Positions 7,432 through 13,994 of a DNA stretch of 17,675 bases are shown one piece after another. The DNA is from DATLHO01 sp035539855 (lineage in GTDB: Bacteria; Bacteroidota; Ignavibacteria; OLB7). The position numbers were made by a program, and so were the translations under genes. Numbering within the stretch: position 1 is the first letter of the stretch; each line of letters begins with the position of its first letter. The notes under the pieces are model-generated. The model ran no database searches. It was not told where the DNA came from and worked only from the letters and a program-made list of their open reading frames with translations. The stretch spans positions 1 through 17,675 of the forward strand of contig DATLHO010000290.1 in assembly GCA_035539855.1 (NCBI GenBank), read 5' to 3'.

Positions 7432-7460
7432 TTGAATCGCGTCGTTTTTTTTAGTACGAT
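7432..7460 (+). promoter_or_regulatory. sigma70-like promoter of the first phosphoesterase
   Basis: TTGAAT (7432-7437) and TACGAT (7455-7460) are separated by exactly 17 nt. Each matches four of six bases of the -35 and -10 consensus. Transcription would start near 7467 and leave a leader of about 113 nt rich in C and T before the ATG at 7580. The spacer holds a run of eight T. Confidence 0.6.
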
Positions 7461-7579
7461 CTGGTTGCGACGCCTGAGTAGGGGTTCCCTGCGTGGCCGC
7501 TCCACCAGTCCTTCCCGTCTCCCGGTTGCCGCACCCGTCCGTTTGCTACTCGTTCGTTTGAACTGGAGGTTCCGATACG

Positions 7580-8572
7580 ATGTTGAGCCGTCGTCGATTC
7601 ATCGCAACAGCCGCGCTTGCTTCGCTAAGCGTTCCCCGCGTGCTCGCCAACGTAAAGACGCCGAGCAGTTCGACCGCGTGCACATGGAAGGAGGATCTCC
7701 GCCCGACCACGATCGCCATCGTCGGTGATCTTCAGCGCACGAGTGACGCCGAAAAGATCTTCATGTCCCGCTCCGACAACCATCGCGAGCGGGCGATGAT
7801 TCTCGATCAGGTAGCCGAGGACAAGCCGGACATGCTCCTGCTGCTCGGCGACCAGGTCGGCACCGGCGACAACGACAACGATTGGAGCTACTTCGACAGC
7901 GTGATGTCGAAGGTCAAGGACGCGCAGATCCCCGTTCGCTCGATCTACGGCAACCACGACTACGGCTACGACAAGGGTCGCTGCATCCGGAACTTCACCG
8001 AGCGCTTCCCCTATCAGCCCGAGTACGGCGCGAGCATGGTCAAGCTGGGGCCGATCGCTCTGGTGACCGTCGACACGAACTTCAGCGAGCTCTCGCCGCG
8101 CGAGATCGAGCGCCAGGCCGAGCAGTACAAGAAGTGGCTCGGGCAGCTCGAGGAGGACCCCGAGGTCAAGGGAGTGCTCGTCGCAGCGCACCACGCGCCG
8201 TACACCAACAGCGAGCTCGGCGCGAACCCGGCCGTGATCTCGATGTTCGCGCAGCCGTTCTACAATGCGCGCAAGACGCGGATGTTCCTCTCCGGTCACG
8301 TTCACAACTACGAGCGCTTCGTCACCGGCGACAAGACGTTCATCGTCAGCGGCGGCGGCGGCGGTCCGCTTCGCTCGGTCGACACGAGCAGCGCGCGCCG
8401 CTTCCAGAACGACGCGTATCGCTCGAAGGCGGCCATCCGTCCGTTCCATTACATCCGTCTCACCGTCGACGAGAACTCGCTGAAGGCCGAGACGCGGTTC
8501 ATCGTCAAGAACCAGTTCAAGACCGGCGACACGTTCTCGCTCGGCCTGTACAATCACGGCTCGATGCGCTAG
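7580..8572 (+). CDS. Tat-exported calcineurin-like phosphoesterase
   Basis: This is a 330-aa metallophosphoesterase with a twin-arginine signal (SRRRFIATAALASLSVPRVLA, about 3-23), so it should fold in the cytoplasm and act in the periplasm. The metal-site motifs appear in order: GDLQ (49-52), GDQ (90-92), GNHD (124-127), HH (204-205) and GHVH (239-242). In the usual family pattern the first motif is GDxH; here the His is Gln. A Gly-rich loop (SGGGGGP, 257-263) follows, as in purple-acid-phosphatase-like members. The start has GGAGG 10 nt upstream. The substrate cannot be read from the sequence; a phosphomonoester or phosphodiester is likely. A paralogue lies directly downstream. Confidence 0.88.
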   Translation: MLSRRRFIATAALASLSVPRVLANVKTPSSSTACTWKEDLRPTTIAIVGDLQRTSDAEKIFMSRSDNHRERAMILDQVAEDKPDMLLLLGDQVGTGDNDNDWSYFDSVMSKVKDAQIPVRSIYGNHDYGYDKGRCIRNFTERFPYQPEYGASMVKLGPIALVTVDTNFSELSPREIERQAEQYKKWLGQLEEDPEVKGVLVAAHHAPYTNSELGANPAVISMFAQPFYNARKTRMFLSGHVHNYERFVTGDKTFIVSGGGGGPLRSVDTSSARRFQNDAYRSKAAIRPFHYIRLTVDENSLKAETRFIVKNQFKTGDTFSLGLYNHGSMR

Positions 8573-8594
8573 GCGCCGATCGCTCGCGCGACCC

Positions 8595-8624
8595 TTCGGC
8601 AATCGGTGCGGAAAGCTGTATGAT
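8595..8624 (+). promoter_or_regulatory. possible promoter of the second phosphoesterase
   Basis: TTCGGC (8595-8600) and TATGAT (8619-8624) are 18 nt apart. The -10 is good and the -35 is poor. It overlaps the left arm of the hairpin at 8622-8657, so promoter and hairpin may interact. Confidence 0.35.
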
Positions 8625-8657
8625 GCGGTGAGGTGTCTCCGGACGTCTCACCGCATC
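8622..8657. terminator. 11-bp perfect inverted repeat between the two phosphoesterases
   Basis: Arms GATGCGGTGAG (8622-8632) and CTCACCGCATC (8647-8657) are exact complements. The 14-nt loop itself can pair GTC with GAC around TCCG. It lies 50 nt after the first gene and is followed by GTCGTTTG, a weak T-stretch. A terminator or a 5'-leader structure of the next gene are both possible, as is an operator for a dimeric regulator. Confidence 0.5.
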
Positions 8658-8740
8658 GTCGTTTGACTGGCAGCGTCGTTTTCACAGGCATCGTCGACCG
8701 CGCGCGCATCGTCGCGCATCGTCGGACTCAACACCACGAC

Positions 8741-9751
8741 ATGGCAAGGCCACCTCGCAGACTTCCACCGATTCGCTCCGCAGGGCTCGTCGGCCGCGTC
8801 CTCTCGCGGCCCGGCCGATCGTGCGACTGTTATCGACGCTGGGTCTCCGGTGAGGCGCCGCGGTCGATCGTCGCCATCGGCGACCTGCAGCGGACCGTCC
8901 TGGCCGAGCAGCTCTACCTCGGCCGCCGGCAGAACGACGCCGTACGCGAGGCGCTCGTGCGTGCGGTGGGCGCCGAGGAGCCCGACGTGCTGCTGCTGCT
9001 CGGCGACCAGGTCGCCGACGGCGCCAGCGATCGCGAGTGGAGCTACTTCGACGAGCTGATGCGCGAGCTTCGCGAGCGCGAGACCGCCGTACACGCGCTG
9101 CTCGGCAACCACGACTACAGCCGCTTCGATCGCCTTCGCAGCGAGCGCAACTTCTTCTCCCGCTTCGAGTGGATGCGTCCGGCCGAGCCGGAGCTCGTCC
9201 GCTTCGGCGACGTCGCGTACCTCGGCGTCGACTCGAACTTCGGAGTGCTCGGAGCCGAGCGCACGCGCCACCAGGCGGAGGCGTTTCGCGAAACGCTGGC
9301 CGAGCTCGATGCGGACCCGTCGGTGCGCGGCGTGATCGTCGCCTCGCATCATCCACCGTTCTCCAACAGTCGCCTCACGCGCAGCGCGCCGGTGCTCGAT
9401 CTCTTCGCGAAACCGTTTCTCGCCGCGCGCAAGACGCGGCTCTACCTCTCGGCGCACGTGCACAGCTACGAGCGGTTCGAGCACGAGGGAAAGGCCTTCG
9501 TCGTCGCGGGTGGCGGAGGCGGACCGCGCCGGCGCGTCGACGTGTCCGACGCGCGTCCGTGGCGTACCGACGTGTTCCGCGGCGAGGCCGTTCGGCCGTT
9601 CCACTACCTGCGAATGAGCTTCACCGACGACGCGATCTCGGTCGAGACCATGATGCTCATGCGCGAGATCCCCCGCTGGCGCCTGCGCCGCGTCGACGCG
9701 GCGCCCGAGTTCGCCGTCGGCGACGCGTTTCGAATCCCGCTCCAGGAGTAG
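8741..9751 (+). CDS. calcineurin-like phosphoesterase, paralogue of the preceding gene
   Basis: It resembles the preceding protein along its whole catalytic domain. Counting from a GTG at 8633, motifs are GDLQ (83-86), GDQ (124-126), GNHD (158-161), SHH (238-240), AHVHSYERF (274-282) and AGGGGGP (292-298). Shared wording includes IGDLQRT, EWSYFD, GNHDY and ARKTR. From the ATG at 8741 it has 336 aa. The GTG at 8633 would add 36 residues but sits in the loop of a hairpin without a ribosome site, so I prefer the ATG, though that also lacks a clear one. The N-terminus (MARPPRRLPPIRSAGLVGRVL) has no twin-Arg or Sec signal, so the protein may be cytoplasmic. Here GHVH has become AHVH, so the Gly before the metal-binding His is lost. 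Probably a tandem duplication followed by divergence. Confidence 0.82.
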   Translation: MARPPRRLPPIRSAGLVGRVLSRPGRSCDCYRRWVSGEAPRSIVAIGDLQRTVLAEQLYLGRRQNDAVREALVRAVGAEEPDVLLLLGDQVADGASDREWSYFDELMRELRERETAVHALLGNHDYSRFDRLRSERNFFSRFEWMRPAEPELVRFGDVAYLGVDSNFGVLGAERTRHQAEAFRETLAELDADPSVRGVIVASHHPPFSNSRLTRSAPVLDLFAKPFLAARKTRLYLSAHVHSYERFEHEGKAFVVAGGGGGPRRRVDVSDARPWRTDVFRGEAVRPFHYLRMSFTDDAISVETMMLMREIPRWRLRRVDAAPEFAVGDAFRIPLQE

Positions 9752-9785
9752 GGCTCGATTCTACTTCTTCACCTAAACACGGGCC

Positions 9786-9967
9786 TCCCTGTCATTCCCG
9801 AAGGGAAACCTTCCTACGGTACGACGGCCGCATGTGGGTCGGTGGGGCAGTTCGAGGGCATCCGAATCGCGCCACTCCACGGCTGCGCGCATGCCGCTCG
9901 CAGCGCCCCCATCGCCACATGCGATGATGCGACACCAAGGAAAGGTCCCCCCTGGGGATGACAGGGA
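9786..9967. repeat. 182-bp non-coding element with long imperfect terminal inverted repeats
   Basis: The ends TCCCTGTCATTCCC (9786-9799) and its inverted partner (9954-9967) match at 13 of 14 positions. Similarity continues inward for about 60 nt per arm through an AACCTTCC/ACCTTTCC block to a second exact pair, CGCATGTGG (left 9829-9837; right, inverted, 9914-9922). The whole element can fold into one long hairpin. The TGTCATTCCC start is of the type seen in widespread intergenic palindromic elements. It has no transposase and no obvious target duplication. It may be a miniature inverted-repeat element or REP-like unit. It lies between the convergent phosphoesterase and tRNA-Arg transcription units. 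Confidence 0.7.
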
Positions 9968-10004
9968 AGATGCGGGAAGGAGGTTGTGAGAGTAGTGAAG
10001 CAAG

Positions 10005-10037
10005 AAACGCCGGCTCCTCGAAGAGGAGCCGGCGTTT
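10005..10037 (-). terminator. strong terminator hairpin after tRNA-Arg
   Basis: Arms 10005-10019 and 10023-10037 pair perfectly over 15 bp around a 3-nt loop. The minus strand continues TTTCTTGCTTC, so the outer AAA/TTT pairs and the T-rich tail suit a rho-independent terminator starting 7 nt after the tRNA. It would end the argS/tRNA transcription unit and, being symmetric, could also stop readthrough from the plus strand. Confidence 0.85.
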
Positions 10038-10044
10038 GTCCATG

Positions 10045-10118
10045 CACGCCCGGCAGGACTCGAACCTGCGACCCACAGCTTAGAAGGCTGTTGCTCTATC
10101 CGGCTGAGCTACGGGCGC
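10045..10118 (-). tRNA. tRNA-Arg (anticodon UCU)
   Basis: The minus strand folds as a standard cloverleaf of 74 nt. The acceptor stem is GCGCCCG with CGGGCGT (G-U at the first pair), and the discriminator base is G. The D arm is GCTCAGCCGGATAGAGC. The anticodon stem ACAGC/GCTGT encloses the loop CTTCTAA, giving anticodon TCT. The T arm holds GGTTCGAGTCC. CCA is not encoded (CAT follows). It reads AGA codons, which are expected to be rare in this GC-rich genome. It lies 79 nt downstream of argS on the same strand. Confidence 0.95.
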
Positions 10119-10127
10119 TCGTGCCTG

Positions 10128-10135
10128 CAAATTTA
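10128..10135 (-). promoter_or_regulatory. -10-like element TAAATTTG of tRNA-Arg
   Basis: TAAATTTG on the minus strand ends 9 nt before the first tRNA base, as expected for a tRNA promoter whose start site is close to the mature 5' end. It is a full match to the TAnnTTTG pattern. No -33/-35 box is obvious. The tRNA may thus be transcribed on its own as well as by readthrough from argS. Confidence 0.45.
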
Positions 10136-10197
10136 CGACGCCGTGGAGTCCGGCCCGTTGCCGATTGTGACGTGCTCCGGTTCGCCTCCGATGCACC

Positions 10198-11835
10198 TCA
10201 CATCCGGTCCGGTGCAGCCACGCCGAGCACGCGCAGGCCGTTGGCCAGCGTCGTGCGCGTAATCGCCAGCAGACGGACGCGCGCGTCGCGAACGTCGGCG
10301 TTCTCCTCGACGACGATCCGGCAGTCGTGCTGGAACTTGTGGTACGCCTGCGCGAGCTCGCGCAGGTACTCCGCGACGATCTGCGGCTCATACTCGCGCG
10401 CCGCGCGCTGCACCGCCTCTGGGAACGCCAGGATCTGCTTCGCGAGCGCGAGCTCCACCTCGCCGGTCAGCGGCGCCAGCGACGCGTCCTCGCGCAGCGC
10501 GACGCCGAGCGTCTCGCCGTGGCGCAGCACGCCCGCGGTGCGCGCGTGCGCGTACTGGAGGTAGTAGACGGGGTTCTTGTCCGACTGCTCGCGCGCCAGG
10601 TCGAGGTCGAACTCGAGCTGCGTGTTGATGCCGCGCATGATGAAGAAGAAGCGAACGACGTCGGCGCCGAGCTCCTCGATCAGGTCGTCGAGCTCGAGCG
10701 CCTTGCCGCTGCGCTTCGAGAGCTTCGTCGGCTCGCCGCCCTCGAGGAACGTGATCATCTGGTAGAGCAGCACGGTCAGTCCGGAGACGTCGTAGCCGAG
10801 CATCTCGAGCGCGGCGCGTACGTCGTGCACGGTCGCGATGTGATCGGCGCCGAAGACGTCGACGACGAGCTTGAAGCCGCGCCGGAACTTGTCGACGTGA
10901 TAGGCGATGTCCGGCAGGCGGTACGTGGGCTCGCCGGTGGACCTGACGATGACGCGATCCTGCAGCCCGAACTCCTCGAGCCGCAGCCAGAGCGCACCGT
11001 CCTTCTCGTAGGTGCGGCCGCGCGCGCCGAGCTCGGCGATCACCTCCTTGATCTTCCCGTCGGCGTACAGCGAGTCCTCGTCGAAGTACACGTCGTGGCG
11101 GATGCCAAGCTTCTCGAGCGTCACGCGCTGACCCGCCATGATCTCGGGCACGCCGAGCTTTCGGAGCGCGTCGAAGTTCTCCTGCGTCGGCTCGCTGAAT
11201 CGATCGCCGTGCTCGTCGCGAATCCGCTGCGCGATCGCAAGGAGATACTCTCCGTGGTAGCCATCCTCGGGGATCGTCGCCTCGACGCCGAGCAACTGCT
11301 GATAGCGGATGTGCAGCGAGCGCGCGAGCTGCTGCATCTGGTTGCCGGCGTTGTTGAAGTAGTACTCGCGCGTCACGTCGTGTCCGGTCCACTCCAGAAG
11401 GTTGGCGACCGTGTCGCCGATCGCGGCGTTGCGGCCGTGTCCGGGGTGCAGCGGACCGGTCGGATTCGCGCTCACGAATTCGACGTTCGTGGCGACGCCG
11501 CGCCCGAAGTCGCTGCGACCGTAGCTCTCGCCGAGCTTCGCCACCTCCTCGAGCTGCGCGTGGTAGAACTCGGGCGTGAACCGGAAGTTGATGAATCCCG
11601 GTCCGGCGATCTCGACGCTCGAGATATAGCGCGAGTCCGCCTCGAGCCGCCCGACGATCGCCTCGGCGATCTGCCGCGGCGACTGCTTCAGCGCGCGGGC
11701 AAGGCCGAGCGCGACACTCGTCGCAAGGTCGCCATGGTCGGCCTGTCGTGGCGCCTCGAGCACGACATCGGTGTCCTCGGGCGCGCCGAGCGCGACGATG
11801 GCGGACTTCAGGATCGGGTGGAGATAGGACTTCAC
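10198..11835 (-). CDS. argS: arginyl-tRNA synthetase
   Basis: This class I synthetase charges tRNA-Arg in the cytoplasm and needs the tRNA for amino-acid activation. It has 545 aa, normal for the family. Residues 1-110 form the N-terminal tRNA-binding domain (ending AGPGFINFRF). The HIGH motif is HPGH at 130-133 within SANPTGPLHPGHGRNAAIGD. The KMSKS region is KLSKRSG (371-377). The C-terminal DALR anticodon-binding domain starts at about 425 (YYLQYAHAR) and ends GLRVLGVAAPDRM, the typical family end. The start is GTG at 11835; no Shine-Dalgarno site is seen, and a short heptad repeat lies 8 nt upstream. It follows rsfS by 58 nt and is followed by tRNA-Arg, so it is probably in an operon with both. 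Confidence 0.95.
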   Translation of the reverse strand: MKSYLHPILKSAIVALGAPEDTDVVLEAPRQADHGDLATSVALGLARALKQSPRQIAEAIVGRLEADSRYISSVEIAGPGFINFRFTPEFYHAQLEEVAKLGESYGRSDFGRGVATNVEFVSANPTGPLHPGHGRNAAIGDTVANLLEWTGHDVTREYYFNNAGNQMQQLARSLHIRYQQLLGVEATIPEDGYHGEYLLAIAQRIRDEHGDRFSEPTQENFDALRKLGVPEIMAGQRVTLEKLGIRHDVYFDEDSLYADGKIKEVIAELGARGRTYEKDGALWLRLEEFGLQDRVIVRSTGEPTYRLPDIAYHVDKFRRGFKLVVDVFGADHIATVHDVRAALEMLGYDVSGLTVLLYQMITFLEGGEPTKLSKRSGKALELDDLIEELGADVVRFFFIMRGINTQLEFDLDLAREQSDKNPVYYLQYAHARTAGVLRHGETLGVALREDASLAPLTGEVELALAKQILAFPEAVQRAAREYEPQIVAEYLRELAQAYHKFQHDCRIVVEENADVRDARVRLLAITRTTLANGLRVLGVAAPDRM

Positions 11836-11842
11836 GGTAGTA

Positions 11843-11863
11843 CGGATTTCGGATTACGGATTG
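11843..11863 (+). repeat. three 7-nt units CGGATTN upstream of argS
   Basis: The units are CGGATTT, CGGATTA and CGGATTG, contiguous and differing only at the last base. They lie in the 58-nt gap between rsfS and argS, ending 8 nt from the argS GTG. The 7-nt period matches the composite region at 3606-4012, but the motif is different. Confidence 0.7.
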
Positions 11864-11893
11864 CTGACTCGCCGGGGCGGTGTCGTCGCTCTG

Positions 11894-12280
11894 CTAAACG
11901 GCCTTGGCCGGCGCGACGTCCTCGACGCGCTCGACCTTGGCGTCGCCCCAGAGGCGCTCGATCTTGTAGAAGTCGCGGGTCTCCTTGTAGAAGACGTGCG
12001 CAACGACCTCGACGAAATCGAGGATGATCCAGGTCGCTCCCTGCCAGCCCTCGGTGCGATAGGGCTTGATGCCGAGCTCGGCGGCGCCATCGAGCACCGA
12101 GTCGGCGATCGCGCGCAGGTGCGTATCGCTGTCGGCCGAACAGACGACGAAGAAGTCGGTGACGTCGGTCAGCTTGCGCAGGTCGAGCATCACGACGTCG
12201 TGCGCCTTCTTCTCGAGCATGAGCTCGGCGCACATGCGCGCGAGCGTCTTCGGATGCGACGGCCGTTTTCGTGTGGCCAT
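11894..12280 (-). CDS. rsfS: ribosome silencing factor RsfS (Iojap/DUF143)
   Basis: RsfS binds ribosomal protein L14 (uL14) on the 50S subunit and blocks joining with 30S when nutrients are scarce. The protein is 128 aa, typical in length. Family landmarks are AHDVVMLDLRKLTDVTDFFVVCS (about 26-48), HLRAIADSV (54-62), GIKPYRTEGWQGATWIILDF (70-89) and VVAHVFYKETRDFYKIERLWGDA (92-114). The start ATG has GAGG 10 nt upstream. The C-terminus carries a short extra tail (KVERVEDVAPAKAV). It follows the LytR_C-domain gene by 39 nt, and argS follows 58 nt later. Linkage of a LytR_C gene to rsfS recurs in other bacteria, which supports both calls. Confidence 0.95.
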   Translation of the reverse strand: MATRKRPSHPKTLARMCAELMLEKKAHDVVMLDLRKLTDVTDFFVVCSADSDTHLRAIADSVLDGAAELGIKPYRTEGWQGATWIILDFVEVVAHVFYKETRDFYKIERLWGDAKVERVEDVAPAKAV

Positions 12281-12300
12281 AGGAGAAACACCTCGTTGGT

Positions 12301-12318
12301 GCCCGGCGGTCGCCGGGC
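12301..12318. other. intercistronic 8-bp palindrome between LytR_C gene and rsfS
   Basis: GCCCGGCG (12301-12308) and CGCCGGGC (12311-12318) are exact complements around GT, so at most seven pairs with a 4-nt loop would form. It starts 1 nt after the LytR_C stop codon on the minus strand and is not followed by T's. An mRNA stability or attenuation element is possible; a terminator is unlikely. Confidence 0.4.
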
Positions 12319-12319
12319 G

Positions 12320-12817
12320 TTACTTCATCGGTCGCAGCGTGCGGTAGTCCTCGCCGATCACGACGGTCGCACGCAGATACAGCGTGCTGTCGATCTCCGT
12401 CTCGATCCTCTCGGCAGGGATGCCCAACGCATATGCCACCTTGCGCGCGCTGACAGGATCTCCGATCCGGTCGATCACTTTCGAGAACGGCTCCCGTGTC
12501 GGCGACGTGCCGTACTCCGGCACGTCGAACTTCCGGGCCCGCAGGAATTCGGTGAACCGTTGCGCCATGCCGTTGCGCCCGCACGCGTTGACGACGTTGA
12601 CCTGGATGGTCTCCCCGGCGCGCACGAACAGATCCGTCCGCTCGACCATCGGATCGACGCGGGGACGCAGGAAGTTCCGCTCCACGAGCGCGTAGACGAG
12701 GATCGCGGCGATCGCGGCGACCAGCGGCATCAGGAACAGCCACGGCAGCCGCCGCCGGCGCACGCGGCGCTCCTGCTGCTCGGCCTTGATCTCTCGAAGT
12801 CGTTGTGGACGCGCCAT
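12320..12817 (-). CDS. membrane-anchored LytR_C-domain protein
   Basis: This protein of 165 aa has a basic N-terminus (residues 1-23, many Arg) and one transmembrane helix (about 24-45, LPWLFLMPLVAAIAAILVYALV), with the rest outside the cytoplasm. From about 69 it matches the LytR_C domain found at the C-terminus of LytR-CpsA-Psr proteins: IQVNVVNACGRNGMAQRFTEFL, FDVPEYG, SKVIDRIGDPVSARKVAYALGI and, near the end, YLRATVVIGEDY. There is no LCP catalytic domain, so it is a stand-alone LytR_C protein; its function is not known and a cell-wall role is only inferred. The start ATG at 12817 gives a good membrane anchor, but its ribosome site is weak. It sits between a lipoprotein gene (38 nt upstream) and rsfS. 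Confidence 0.85.
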   Translation of the reverse strand: MARPQRLREIKAEQQERRVRRRRLPWLFLMPLVAAIAAILVYALVERNFLRPRVDPMVERTDLFVRAGETIQVNVVNACGRNGMAQRFTEFLRARKFDVPEYGTSPTREPFSKVIDRIGDPVSARKVAYALGIPAERIETEIDSTLYLRATVVIGEDYRTLRPMK

Positions 12818-12855
12818 CGGCTGTCGTTTTCTCGACCGGGTCCGGACCGCGCCGG

Positions 12856-13881
12856 TCAGCCCGGCGACAGCAGACCGTCATTGAATTCGGCGAGCTCCTC
12901 GTACTGCTCCTCCGGCAGCACCGAGCGCAGGAACGGGCGCTGCTGTGCCCAGAACGTCCGCGCGCCGCGCTCGTCGCCGGAGCGCAGCCGGTACAGCACG
13001 CCGAGCGCCGACCAGCGATAGAGCCCGAGCGCCTGCTCGTACGAGAGCGAGTCGTGCACGACGACCGCGGCCAGTGCGGCGGTGTCGCCTCGCTGCTGCA
13101 GCGAATCGCGAAGCGCCGCGACCCGGCGTCGCTCCGCCGCAAGTTGCCGCTCGACGGTGTCGCGCAGGGCGCGATAGCGAGCAAGCGCGCTGTCGGACTC
13201 CGCGCGATAGTAGCCGCCGGCCTCGACGAGGACGCTTCGGAAACGGCCCTCGCGATAGCCGTAGACGTCGTCGATGTAGATCGTCGCGTCGGAGCGCGGC
13301 GCGAACAGCGGCCAGAGCGCGTGGCGCACCGTGATGACGGATCCGGCCACGCCGGCGAGCGTGTCGATCTCGGGATGCATCCACGTCGAGCGGAACACGC
13401 GCCGCAGCGCGCCGCCATGCGCGGAATACACGTTCATGCCGAACGTCGCGACCGGATCGTTGCCGCCGTAGTCGAGGCGGACGATCAGCTCCTCGCGACC
13501 GTCGCCGGTGACGTCGCGCAGCTCGAAACTGCGCGCGGACTCGACGGAGTCGGACAGCACCCTCGTCCAGGCGCGGCTCAGCGAATCGTAGCTGTAGATC
13601 TCCAGCAGATCGAAGCGTCCGGCGGCCATGCTGTCGCTGCGGCTGCCGACCAGAAACAGCGGCACCTGCGAGCCGACGAGCCGCGCGGTCGCGATCGTGT
13701 CGATGCGACGGCCGGCCGGATAGGTGGGTGGCTGAAATGGAGGTGCTCCTCTCGACGCGATCGGCTTCGGCTCCTGCGGACCCTTCTCGCTCTCGGCGCA
13801 TCCCGACATCCCCGCGAGGGCGGCGACGGCGAGTGCCCCGACCGCGAGCACTGCGACGATGTGCGGTGCGTGACGATGCAT
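12856..13881 (-). CDS. putative lipoprotein of unknown function with one FG-GAP-like calcium loop
   Basis: The frame is open from 14241, but the first 120 codons overlap the H1-like gene and look like out-of-frame translation. The ATG at 13881 gives 341 aa with a signal peptide and lipobox (VGALAVAALAGMSGC; Cys28, with Met at -3, which is unusual). Residues 29-55 are Pro/Gly-rich. A segment FELRDVTGDGREELIVRLDY (119-138) matches an FG-GAP/VCBS-type Asp-rich loop. Residues about 230-262 are a charged helix (ARYRALRDTVERQLAAERRR), possibly coiled coil. I do not recognise the full family. The predicted place is the cell envelope. No clear Shine-Dalgarno site is seen at 13881. The gene ends 38 nt before the LytR_C gene. 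Confidence 0.75.
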   Translation of the reverse strand: MHRHAPHIVAVLAVGALAVAALAGMSGCAESEKGPQEPKPIASRGAPPFQPPTYPAGRRIDTIATARLVGSQVPLFLVGSRSDSMAAGRFDLLEIYSYDSLSRAWTRVLSDSVESARSFELRDVTGDGREELIVRLDYGGNDPVATFGMNVYSAHGGALRRVFRSTWMHPEIDTLAGVAGSVITVRHALWPLFAPRSDATIYIDDVYGYREGRFRSVLVEAGGYYRAESDSALARYRALRDTVERQLAAERRRVAALRDSLQQRGDTAALAAVVVHDSLSYEQALGLYRWSALGVLYRLRSGDERGARTFWAQQRPFLRSVLPEEQYEELAEFNDGLLSPG

Positions 13882-13994
13882 GCTGGTCCGGAAGTCAGGT
13901 GCGGCGTGGGAACGCGACGGGCGGCCGAGGCTGACGCGCTCAACCGCCCGATTCGCAAGATCGCGAGTTCCGTCACAGGAGGAACCGGCGGCGG

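Noticed and set aside
8633..8740. Upstream GTG start for the second phosphoesterase (36 extra residues)
   Set aside because: The GTG lies in the loop of an 11-bp hairpin, has no Shine-Dalgarno site and adds no signal peptide. I kept the ATG at 8741 but the choice is not certain.
9773..10076. Short minus-strand open frames across the inverted-repeat element and tRNA
   Set aside because: They overlap a tRNA, its terminator and a palindromic element, and have no ribosome site or recognisable motif.
10327..12027. Long plus-strand open frame (566 codons) over argS and rsfS
   Set aside because: Antisense shadow of two well-identified genes; Leu/Arg/Val-rich translation with no motif.
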